DNA of 64,000 bases from Tigriopus japonicus. Its lineage: Eukaryota > Arthropoda > Copepoda > Harpacticoida > Harpacticidae. Both the position numbers and the translations under genes were made by a program. Positions 12,183-20,499 of this stretch are shown here, in pieces. The DNA is taken from NCBI GenBank assembly GCA_010645155.1, contig CM021316.1, positions 8,568,267 through 8,632,266 on the forward strand. Direction: 5' to 3'. The first letter of the stretch is position 1; each line of letters starts with the position of its first letter. The notes beneath the pieces were generated by a model. That model did no database searches, was not told where the DNA came from, and was given only the letters and a program-made list of their open reading frames with translations.

Positions 12183-13895
12183 CTTTGCTAGAGATGATGA
12201 TTATACTTAACAAAGAGAGATAATAGTTTTCTTGAGAAAGAGCGACAAAATTACAAGTTTCATAGTACGAATTCGAGGAGTTTGAAGCCGCAGGCGTTCA
12301 CTCTCTGTTTGTACTACATACCTTGAGCGGGAAAAGACCTCTAGAAATTTGGACCTAATATAAAAATTTAGTATCTAGAGCTATTTATTAAATTTGTACG
12401 ATTAGACTAGAATTTTTTTATCAACATCCGTAATGTGAAAAGTACTTTTTCAAAATAAGCCATTGTTAACCTGTCCATTTCTTCAGATGACTTTTGTAAA
12501 GTTCAAAAAGTGCACAGGTCCTGTTTGTGCTTACCTTAGAGAAAGAGAGATTTTCAATGAACTTGATACCCTCATTCAAATGACGTAAGTCTTGAAATGT
12601 ATGTTGCAAACATATTGTTCTTGTTTGTTTAGTGCTTTTGGATGAGCAAGAGAAATAACTTTTCAATAATGCACATAAAATATTACCTGATGTGGTCAAA
12701 ATTTTTACTTGGGCCGAGAGCCTTGGAGAATGGCCCGGTATGCGCACGTTATGTGTTTTTAAGTTGACAGCATTTCCTTAATTCACATGTTTGGATATTC
12801 AGAATATATCCCTTTTATTTTCCAATAAGTAGTTTTTCATGGAATACATTACTTAAAGTCTTGAAAGGCCAAACTATTCCTGAAACAAACTATAAGAAAT
12901 TCCTGACTGAAAAAATGCCAATAAAGAAACAAACAAACAAATATTCATAAAGTTTCAAACTAAGCCGATTGAACTCAAAGATGGATAAACCGTTTTGGAA
13001 AACCAACGCACAAATTATAATTAGACATGTCTCCACTTTTCCTCGAATTTAAAATATTTTGGATATTTCAAGGAAAAAATGAATATTTTCTCCAATATTC
13101 TCCTGAAAAAAAACATTTCGGGCAAAATTGAGGAAAATAAATGAATGACCAAAGCTCAATAGAAATTACACAAAATGAACCCAAAATACAAAAATCTCTA
13201 CAAAATGGCATTTGCACTAAGATTAGACATTCACTACCAAAACTTCTGTCATTTACGATAAGAAATGCGCAATCTATTGAGGCAAATTGAAAATGGTACT
13301 GCTAAATCATTTACATGTCAAGTTTGCCTCCAAAATGGCCAAATGCATCAAATTCACAACACACAAATTTGGAAAATCGGTCCACACAGACAGAAATACC
13401 AAGTAATGACCTTGCCAAAAAAAAAGTATTTCTTAAATAGCCGGCTTTTTCCAAATATTTGGGGCTTTTGAGCAAAACGTATATTGGATTTTTTGTCACT
13501 TTTTTTGCAATTATTTTTCCAGGCCCAAAAAATGATTATAACTCTTGATAATAAACATTATGATCGGAAACGTTAACAGATGGATGCTGAGTGGAGGAAG
13601 GAAATGGATTGGAAAATAATTAAATACCCGTTTTTGCTTCCGCCTGTTTTAGTTTGACAAGCATTTTTTTGATTCTGTAAAGGTCCTTTAACAGGTTCGA
13701 TTTCATCGTTTATTTTTGGGGGACAAAAAGCATTGTTCTAATGAATGTGTTATGTTAGTCTTCACCATAGAACAACTTTAGTTCAATTCCTATCCTGTTT
13801 CAGAGGGAAACGTCGAGCGATGAAATATTACCGTCTATTTAACGACTTCATTTTTTGTCTTCTAGATGAGTCAATATTTTTCCTTATAATTTGCA
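12183..13895. other. Head-to-head upstream region of the P450 and kexin-like genes
   Basis: The P450 (minus) and kexin-like (plus) genes start on opposite sides of this 1.7-kb AT-rich stretch, so it should hold both promoters. An acceptor-like TTATAATTTGCAG ends at about 13896, 25 nt before the kexin-like ATG, suggesting an upstream leader exon or trans-splice site. No conserved promoter element could be assigned by eye, and no coding exon is evident. Confidence 0.55.
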
Positions 13896-13921
13896 GTGAT
13901 CTCGAAGTCTCTTTCATTGTC

Positions 13922-15748
13922 ATGTTCACTATGATCACAATCACAGCTCTCAACCAAAGGTTCATTTATTTATTTTGTGTACTTTTACTCAATAGTGTTC
14001 ATGGCCTACGTCATGGCATTGATTCTCGCATTTTCGGCAACACCTGGGCAGTTACCTTTCATTCCGGGGTCGATCCGGACAAAGTGGCTTCCGAATTCGG
14101 TTTTGAGAATCATGGCGAGATTCTTAAAGGAGTTTATGAGTTCCGAAGTTTAGAGGAAATGGACGAAATTGCATCACCGAACAATGACATTCCTCTGGCT
14201 AAACATCGATTCGTTTCTCAAGTTGAACATCAAGAAATCATTGAAGCGGAGATCAAGTCCATATCAATGAGGGATCCGTTGTAAGTTCGTTACTCTACGC
14301 TCAAAAAGCCTCTCAAGTTAACAAAGGTCCTTTGATCTTTTTTCAGTTGGAGTCAGGCATGGCATATCAACGTTCGACCAGAACATGGAAAAGGAATGAA
14401 TATTAGCGGAGCTTGGCAACAAGGATATTTTGGACAAAGTGTTACTATTTGTCATGTTGACAATGGAGTTGATTACACTCATCCGGATTTGAGGAGAAAC
14501 TTCCGCCAAGATCTCAGTTTTAGTGTGATCAACTCGACTGCCACTGTCCTTTCTATGGATCCAACGTCACATGGCACCATGATGGCCGGTTTGTCAGTCG
14601 CCGAAGGAAACAATTCAGTTTGTGCCGTTGGCGTAGCGCCAAGGGCGGTGATGGGAATGGTTCAAATTTTCGAGGGGACCAAAGGTCGCTTCACCTCGGC
14701 GCAGTTTGCCCGAGCCCTGTCCAGAAGCCACCTTGTGGACATTTATGTCCTAGGATTTGGAGCAGCTGACTCTGGGGGCGTCTTCTTAAGGGTCCATCCA
14801 CTAGAATTAGAAGCCATCCAGTTAGCGATCGCACGTGGGCGTCAGGGCAAAGGCACCATTATCATTCAAGCCACCGGAAATGGAGGTCTCCAGGGAGATT
14901 CATGCTCATTTCAAGGACATGTCAACCTACCCTTTGTTATTGGTCTCAACTCTGCCGGGGAATCTGGATCGCTTCCAAAATATACAGAGAATTGCACAGC
15001 CATCCTGGGCGCAGCTTATGGATCAGGAGACGGATCCAAACAAGATCGACGCATGGCCACAACCCAAGCAGGCGGTGGGTGTACCGACGGATTTACTGGG
15101 ACGTCTTCCAGTTCAGCAGTGGCTGGCGGAGTGGCAGCCCTGTTGTTGAGTGCTAATAAGTTTTTAACTTGGAGGGACGTGCAGCATATCCTGATCCGGT
15201 CAGCTGATCCTTCTGCTCTAGAGCAACACGCGGATTGGAATCAAAATGGAGTGGGTCGTTGGTACTCGAGGTCTTTTGGCTATGGTTTAATTGACGCGGG
15301 GAAAATGGTGACCATAGCTAAGGATTGGTCCTTGGTGGACAACCAAATTTCGTGCTCAGTTCAATCTTCGGAACGCAAAGTTAGAATACCGGCAGGGGGC
15401 CGATATGTACATTCGATTAAAGTGTATTGTGGCAATTTGCGGTTTCTAGAGCATGTGCTGGTTGTGGCTCACGTTGACGCCACTAGGAGAGGGGATATTG
15501 ATCTGACACTCAAATCACCCATGGGAACGAGGAGTAAAATACTAAGAGGTCGAAAGTATGATTACTATTTTAGGGGGATTAAGGACTTCCCGTTAAAATC
15601 AGTTGAGTTTTGGGAGGAAGATCCTGATGGAACTTGGGAACTGATTGTGTCTAGCAATGCCCCTAAGAATGGAGGATTTTCCTCACCGCTAACTTTTCGG
15701 TCTTGGAAACTAGAGCTATTTGGAACTGCAAGTGTGCAAAGCGCATAA
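13922..15748 (+). CDS. Divergent kexin/furin-like proprotein convertase (S8 protease with P domain)
   Basis: Two exons, 13922-14280 and 14347-15748 (TAA), 586 residues. The start was chosen because it gives a signal-peptide-like N terminus (FIYLFCVLLLNSVHG). A prodomain follows (GNTWAVTF...). The S8 domain has Asp158 (CHVDNGVDYTHPDL), His195 (SHGTMMAG), oxyanion Asn298 (ATGNGG) and Ser373 (GTSSSSAVAGG). The P domain includes RRGDIDLTL...SPMGTRS, and the protein stops just after it, so there is no Cys-rich or membrane domain. Odd points: no dibasic R-X-K-R site is seen before the catalytic domain; the furin stretch GPEDDG is replaced by GAADSG; the residue aligned by eye with furin Asp306 is Gln. 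Furin-type enzymes cut secretory precursors after basic residues; here specificity is uncertain. It could be a secreted convertase with changed specificity or activation. Confidence 0.87.
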
Positions 15749-15851
15749 TAAGTATTCCTTCTTATATTTATTTTTCTTGAACGTAAATGTACTAATAGGT
15801 GAATGTTAAAGAACATCGATTAGGTGGTTTATACTTTCATTAAGGCTTTTG

Positions 15852-15857
15852 TTTATT
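15852..15857 (-). terminator. Polyadenylation signal of the PARG-like gene
   Basis: AATAAA on the minus strand (TTTATT on plus), about 75 nt after the PARG-like stop. It lies upstream of the kexin-like gene's own signal, so the two 3' ends overlap. Confidence 0.6.
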
Positions 15858-15897
15858 TCGTATTGCTTGTATTGCTTGATCCAACATGTTTTTGATG

Positions 15898-15903
15898 AAT
15901 AAA
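15898..15903 (+). terminator. Polyadenylation signal of the kexin-like gene
   Basis: AATAAA about 150 nt after the kexin-like stop, shortly before the convergent PARG-like stop codon at 15931. Confidence 0.65.
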
Positions 15904-15930
15904 GAAACAAGAAACAGATAGATTTATGTA

Positions 15931-16773
15931 TTAAACGGCTAGAGCTTCTTGAAACACCTCGTACTTGACTTTGTCCGAACCAATGGCAAAAACTAATTTA
16001 GTAAATTGGTTACAGAATGGGGTATCTTTTTTAGAAATACACTTCCTAAACATGTTGGCAATCTCTTTAGGCTCATTCTTGAACACACCACATCCCCAAG
16101 CTCCGAGGACCAAATATTCAATATTGTATTGTAAGGCGACTTTCAAGACATTAAAGATCCTCCGTTCCATTGTTGTTTGGACCAAAGTTTCGGACACCTC
16201 TTTGAAGGTCAGGGCATGACCTTTATTGACGGCAGGCGAAGATATAAATGTTACTGGGAATGGATCTTCTATCAACTCATATGAAACATCATCTTTGATC
16301 ACCAAAACGTCCGGCGAAACAATTAAAGTGTCATTGTAGAGTCCTCGTTTGGGATCTTTTCGGTTTTCATCGTAATATTCGCTTTGAAAGCGTTCCAACG
16401 TCGGATATAAAGTGGTGCAATAACCCAGACTCTCTTCTTGAGCTAAACTTCCTTTTAACATGCCTCCACAGACATTTTTGGCACTGGCAAAGTTCAAGCA
16501 ACCAATTTTACCGTCCGGATCTTCACCTCGAATCCTTCGACAAGCTGAAATGGCATGTTCGTGAGTAACTTCCAATATTTGAGGGTTCTTTTGAAGTTTA
16601 TTGCAGAGTTTCAGATTCGAAAGGTCTTTTTCGGTGAACACTTGAGCCTTTGAAATACTTGCTTCTACCTGGTCACTGATATGAACTGATGTATTCCCAA
16701 CTTTGTAAAAACCTACTTTGATAATGTCCAATGTTTCTTGGCCAATTTTGACCCTCTCTGATTTATTGGCCAT
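15931..16773 (-). CDS. Microbial-type poly(ADP-ribose) glycohydrolase-like macrodomain protein (TIGR02452/DUF2263 family)
   Basis: Single exon, 280 residues, ATG at 16773 and TAA at 15931. The N-terminal half matches the conserved block of the family (ETLDIIK; LNFASAKN). It carries the signature loop as CGGMLKGSLAQEE followed by LGYCTTLYPTL; the family consensus is GGG-X6-8-QEE, so QEE is intact but the first Gly is Cys. Later blocks are GLYNDTLIVSPDVLVIKDD and the phosphate-binding GAWGCGVFKNEP. Known family role: removal of poly(ADP-ribose) chains using the second Glu of QEE. Most animals use a different, larger PARG; this compact form is typical of bacteria, fungi and some protists, so transfer or patchy retention is possible. 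It is the last member of a tight minus-strand cluster, 191 nt after NDOR1, with a splice acceptor 11 nt before its ATG. Confidence 0.85.
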   Translation of the reverse strand: MANKSERVKIGQETLDIIKVGFYKVGNTSVHISDQVEASISKAQVFTEKDLSNLKLCNKLQKNPQILEVTHEHAISACRRIRGEDPDGKIGCLNFASAKNVCGGMLKGSLAQEESLGYCTTLYPTLERFQSEYYDENRKDPKRGLYNDTLIVSPDVLVIKDDVSYELIEDPFPVTFISSPAVNKGHALTFKEVSETLVQTTMERRIFNVLKVALQYNIEYLVLGAWGCGVFKNEPKEIANMFRKCISKKDTPFCNQFTKLVFAIGSDKVKYEVFQEALAV

Positions 16774-16784
16774 TGCTCACGTGA

Positions 16785-16865
16785 CTAAAAATAAGATTAG
16801 GAAGAACGATCATCATTCTTGGATACCTATGTACTATTGCACCACGAGTTGCAAGTTCTTTTATT
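16785..16865 (-). promoter_or_regulatory. Operon-style 3' end and splice acceptor between NDOR1 and the PARG-like gene
   Basis: Read on the minus strand: AATAAA at 16865-16860, about 100 nt after the NDOR1 stop, then about 60 nt of spacer, then CTAATCTTATTTTTAG (16800-16785), which has a branch-like CTAAT, a U-rich tract and AG. Only 11 nt separate that AG from the PARG-like ATG. A poly(A) signal followed by an acceptor within about 100 nt is the arrangement known from nematode operons resolved by spliced-leader trans-splicing. An ordinary 5'-UTR intron is the alternative. Confidence 0.55.
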
Positions 16866-16964
16866 TTGATGTTGAAAATCGGCCTTTCTTCCTACCTGCC
16901 TCTGCTAAACATAAACGGGAAAGAAAAGAAACATTAACGAAAAAAGCTACTCTGAAACTATATT

Positions 16965-18749
16965 TTAGGACCATGTTTCGGTCTGATAGCGTTTGTCATT
17001 TATCATTTTCTCTACATATTCATCTGCCTCTTCTTTGGCAAGATGTCCATATTTGACTAGTGCTTCTTTGAGTGCATCAGTGACTTGATCCGGCATTTGT
17101 TTGGCGTTTCCAGCAATGAAGAAACTCCCCTGATTGTTTAAGATCACATCCGACACTAGTTCTCCATCGTTTTTAATACAATGTTGGACGTACACTTTAT
17201 CCTCTTGATCTCGACTAAAAGCCGTAATGACCTTCAAATTCGGATGTTTTGCCATAAGCTCAGTCCATTCTTCTTTGAAGTAATAATCCGTTTTGGAACC
17301 TCGACATCCAAAGAAAAGGATCAATTGGCGTTGAGGGTTCAATAAAAGGCTCTCAGTAATAAATGACCTGAATGGTGCCACTCCTGTTCCAGGTCCAACC
17401 ATAACCAATGGTTTCTCCAAAGGGAAACTGAAGGTTCCTTTCTTGATCCAAAGAGGCACTTTTCTTCCCATGGACATCCTAGCCAACCAATTGGAACACA
17501 ATCCCAATCTTGGTTTAGCCAAGGATGACTTATATTCCACTACAGCAATGAGAACCTGAATACGATCAGGATGAATCTTATTAGAACTGGCAATGGAAAA
17601 GGCTCTGGGTTTGATGACGGGAAAAAGATCGAAAAGGTATTCCAAAGGAATATTGGGGGTAGTGTAGCGAAAATCGTAGAGAACTTCCAAAATGTGGCGC
17701 CTGGGTCGATTACAATAATCATACAAGTCTTGTTGACCTTCAGCGGTGGTAAATTCCACTAATTTTTCTTTTTCCATTTCATCTGTGGTAAAGTGAGAGA
17801 GAAGCTCGAAGAAATATCGATTTGGAATGGCTTGAAGGTCCCATAAATGTACCACGCAATCTCTGAGGGTTGATCCTGGAGGTAAAAGATGACTTGGGGG
17901 TATTTTTACATTAGGATCGTTAGGTTGAAGAGAGATCCTCTCATTGGGATCTAAATATGGGAATAGTTCAAAAAAGAGCTCGATGTTCTCTGTCAAATTG
18001 GAAGGTTGGATCATGCACACATCCCCTGGATCATAGGCCAATCCACTCTCACTGATGTCGAATTCGATTAGTCTCGTGTCTTGGAAATGTTCAAGGGATG
18101 TTTGTCTTCGATTTTCCGTGACCAATGCTCGGAACGGATTGGAGTGATCAAATCGCTCATAGTTGGTGGCTAATTGCTCTTGGAACACGGCATCTGATCC
18201 CAACGAAACCGTGTATTTGGCCTCAGGTTTGACCGATTTGGGAATGGGTTCCAATCCATCGGGTAATGGATAGATCTCCAAGGCTTTGTTCCAAAACGTT
18301 TCAAGCCAAGGATCAATAACTGCATCCGGACCTAGATCATGTTGATCATCTCCCAAACCCAGATGCTGCACTGGGATCCCACCAATTTGAGCCAATCGTT
18401 TGTGGAGCTTTTTGGCCACAAAGTTAAATTTTTGATAAGACGAATCCCCAAGGCCTAAAACACCGTATTTCATCCGCACCAACGAATCTTTGGGCAAGCT
18501 TCGTCTTAAGAGAAACCGCCAGAATTGTTTCATGTTATCCGGTTCTTCACCTTGACCCGTTGTAGAGCACACAAATACAACCAGTGGTTCGTGGATCAAA
18601 TCCGGAATGTGGTACTCATCCATGGCAGAAATCTTGGCCTGAAAATGCAGCCTTTTGGCTTCTCGATAAATCCTCTCGGCCACTTCCATGGCCGTTCCAG
18701 TTTGACTGCCATAAAGAATGAGTAAAGGCCTCTCGGAATCCGACATCAT
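16965..18749 (-). CDS. NDOR1: NADPH-dependent diflavin oxidoreductase 1
   Basis: Single exon, 594 residues, TAA at 16965; two consecutive ATGs (18749, 18746) could start it. N-terminal flavodoxin domain: LYGSQTGTAMEVAERI, STTGQGEEPDNM and LGLGDSSYQKFNFVAKKL bind FMN; LGDDQHDLGPDA closes it. The FAD/NADPH reductase module follows: PRAFSIASS, GTGVAPFRSF, FFGCR, AFSRDQEDKVYVQH, AGNAKQMP and the C-terminal TETWS with the aromatic that stacks on flavin. NDOR1 is known as a cytosolic enzyme passing electrons from NADPH to the Fe-S protein CIAPIN1 for cytosolic iron-sulfur assembly. Length and domain order match human NDOR1. The ATG directly follows a strong splice acceptor (18750), and the gene lies 86 nt after TIMM22. 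A small spliced upstream coding exon cannot be excluded, but the N terminus is already complete by comparison. Confidence 0.94.
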   Translation of the reverse strand: MMSDSERPLLILYGSQTGTAMEVAERIYREAKRLHFQAKISAMDEYHIPDLIHEPLVVFVCSTTGQGEEPDNMKQFWRFLLRRSLPKDSLVRMKYGVLGLGDSSYQKFNFVAKKLHKRLAQIGGIPVQHLGLGDDQHDLGPDAVIDPWLETFWNKALEIYPLPDGLEPIPKSVKPEAKYTVSLGSDAVFQEQLATNYERFDHSNPFRALVTENRRQTSLEHFQDTRLIEFDISESGLAYDPGDVCMIQPSNLTENIELFFELFPYLDPNERISLQPNDPNVKIPPSHLLPPGSTLRDCVVHLWDLQAIPNRYFFELLSHFTTDEMEKEKLVEFTTAEGQQDLYDYCNRPRRHILEVLYDFRYTTPNIPLEYLFDLFPVIKPRAFSIASSNKIHPDRIQVLIAVVEYKSSLAKPRLGLCSNWLARMSMGRKVPLWIKKGTFSFPLEKPLVMVGPGTGVAPFRSFITESLLLNPQRQLILFFGCRGSKTDYYFKEEWTELMAKHPNLKVITAFSRDQEDKVYVQHCIKNDGELVSDVILNNQGSFFIAGNAKQMPDQVTDALKEALVKYGHLAKEEADEYVEKMINDKRYQTETWS

Positions 18750-18764
18750 CTGCAACAAGAACAA
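18750..18764 (-). promoter_or_regulatory. Splice acceptor abutting the NDOR1 start codon
   Basis: On the minus strand TTGTTCTTGTTGCAG runs straight into ATGATG. The U-rich tract plus CAG is a textbook 3' splice site, and it leaves no gene-encoded 5' UTR. It lies within the 86 nt separating TIMM22 and NDOR1, too short to hold a promoter and a conventional leader exon unless the donor is elsewhere. This fits trans-splicing of a spliced leader. Confidence 0.65.
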
Positions 18765-18835
18765 TATCGATCGATCCAGGTCCGAAAGATCTACATAGAA
18801 TGCATCCGTAAATCTGTATTCTCAAACATTGGTCA

Positions 18836-19402
18836 TCACTTCTCCGGATTGAAGAGCGAGCTCTCGTGCATAAAATAATCAATAGCTAAGGAGAAGGCGG
18901 CAAAGCCGGTCCCGCCCCAAACCGCCCCCATGGGTCCAGCTCTCATGCCCAAAAGCCCTCCCGTGATAAACCCGGAATACACGGCATTGTTGAGGTCGCT
19001 TTTACCGCGATAACTCTCGACTAAACACTCGGTTCCGGCAAACATAAAACCAATCATGGCAAAGTTCTTGGCATGACTCGAGATAGTCTTGCCCATGTCG
19101 ATCAAAGTCTCTTTCGTGTTCAATTGAACGGTAGTTTGATGTGGGGCCATGGAGGAACTGAATAATCCGAGGAAAGCTCCCAAAGCTCCACCTACTACAA
19201 AACTCATGGAGCTCTTGAAGGCACAACTCTCCATCATATTCTGCATGAAGAGCTCCTCTTTGGCTTGCACACGAGCCGGTCCCGCACTTTGAGGCACAAA
19301 CACATTTGGGTAGGGTCGAACTTGGGAGCCCATCAAGTATTGAGCAATGTTCTCGAACTCGGTGGGCGTGAAAGGATCCGCGGGCTTGAGGTTGTCGCCC
19401 AT
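18836..19402 (-). CDS. TIMM22: Mitochondrial carrier translocase subunit Tim22
   Basis: Single exon, 188 residues, ATG at 19402 (MGDNLKP) and TGA at 18836. It shows the Tim17/Tim22/Tim23 fold: a first membrane span beginning CAFKSSMSFVVGGALGAFLG, then KNFAMIGFMFAGTECLVESYRGK, then a glycine-rich C-terminal span pair with SGFITGGLLGMRAGPMGAVWGG. Known role: the channel subunit of the TIM22 complex that inserts carrier proteins into the inner mitochondrial membrane, receiving them from the Tim9-Tim10 chaperone. Its ATG is only 28 nt after the stop of TIMM9, which encodes a partner in the same pathway. There is no poly(A) signal between them, so co-transcription is likely. Confidence 0.94.
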   Translation of the reverse strand: MGDNLKPADPFTPTEFENIAQYLMGSQVRPYPNVFVPQSAGPARVQAKEELFMQNMMESCAFKSSMSFVVGGALGAFLGLFSSSMAPHQTTVQLNTKETLIDMGKTISSHAKNFAMIGFMFAGTECLVESYRGKSDLNNAVYSGFITGGLLGMRAGPMGAVWGGTGFAAFSLAIDYFMHESSLFNPEK

Positions 19403-19430
19403 TTTGATGACTTTGTTCAAATGGGTGGGA

Positions 19431-20050
19431 TTATAACACGCCGGATTTACTCATCTGGGCGATGGCGTTTTCATTGGCGATCATTTGGTATTCCTGGAAC
19501 AGAGAATAAACTTGATTGGTTATTCATTTAACAAAGATCTTGGGTCGACTTCAGAAAGAATTTTCATGAGTAGTAATTATAATTAGATATAAAATAATTG
19601 GAATAAACAAAAACCCTCAAAATTTGGTCGAATCTTGTTGGATTCAAATACAAATAAAGCTCGTTTTGACATAGTTAACTTTGAGGTTAAGTAAGGTTGT
19701 TCGGCCTCAACTTGAACAAACTTAATATATTTGCATCCAGTTTTTAAAAATCCATATTTTAGCTTCTCTAAGGAAGAAAGGGTCTCCTTAATTCAACCGT
19801 TGTTTGTCTAGGAGGTGTATCACCAATCGCCGGATATTACCTGGAAACGGGTGGAGATTCTCTGGTTCATTTTGAGGTATTTTTCGGCACAATTCAGGGC
19901 GCAGTTCTCTTCACTTTTAGCCACTTTTCTGGTGGTCAAGTCCCAAACGCAATCGCTGAAACAAAGCTCGCTCAGTTTGTTGTAATTAGCCAAGAAATCG
20001 CGGAATGTCTTGAGTTGATCCGAATCAAGAGGATTGGCCGGATCAGACAT
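19431..20050 (-). CDS. TIMM9: Small intermembrane-space chaperone Tim9
   Basis: Two exons, 19841-20050 and 19431-19493, separated by a 347-nt intron (acceptor TTTATTCTCTGTTCCAG); 90 residues. The twin CX3C motif is present as CFSDC and CALNC, surrounded by the Tim9-typical NYNKLSELCF, KYLKMNQRISTRFQ and the C-terminal extension EYQMIANENAIAQ. Known role: with Tim10 it forms a hexamer that escorts hydrophobic precursors across the intermembrane space to TIM22 or SAM; the cysteines are oxidised by the Mia40 relay. It is the first gene of the minus-strand cluster; the promoter presumably lies in 20051-20268. The length matches metazoan Tim9. Confidence 0.95.
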
Positions 20051-20268
20051 TTTGCCAGAATAAACTCATGAGTCCCAAGAAAAACAGTCCAACCACGATA
20101 TTGAACAAACAAAGAGGGAGAGCAACGTGATCAAGAATGGAACAACATGGATAACCCCATCGGATTGTATTGAACGCGAACTCTAGCAACCTCTCCATTA
20201 TTATCTCACAAGCGATTTCTGAAGGTTGAGTGATTTAGTCCTCTAAACAGACGCGTCTATCTTTAGAC

Positions 20269-20499
20269 CAGGGGCAAGGAACCGGTGGGCCACGGCCCAA
20301 ATGTGGGCCCAAGGGTGGTCTTTAGTGGGCCCAGGAGCTTTGGAGAAAGTCCAAAATAGTGGGCCCGCGAGACATGGGCTCAAGGCTCGTTGATTGTTAA
20401 TTTGCGGGCCCCTGAACCTACCAGCGCCTGTTTGTTGGGTCCCTGACAACGTGCAAACAAATTTGTGGGCCCCGACCCAAAAGTGGTTGCCGACCCCTG
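20269..20499. mobile_element. hAT-type MITE, copy 4
   Basis: Starts CAGGGGCAAGGAACC and ends GTTGCCGACCCCTG. The flanks CTTTAGAC (20261-20268) and GTTAGACT (20500-20507) share a TTAGAC core, an imperfect target duplication. Same subfamily as copies 2 and 5. It lies just upstream of TIMM9. Confidence 0.82.

Noticed and set aside
14835..15156. Alternative plus-strand frames within the kexin-like exon
   Set aside because: Shifted frames of a well-supported protease domain.
15931..16773. Bacterial contamination as the source of the PARG-like gene
   Set aside because: It lies between clear eukaryotic genes with no gap in the sequence and has a eukaryotic splice acceptor and poly(A) signal.
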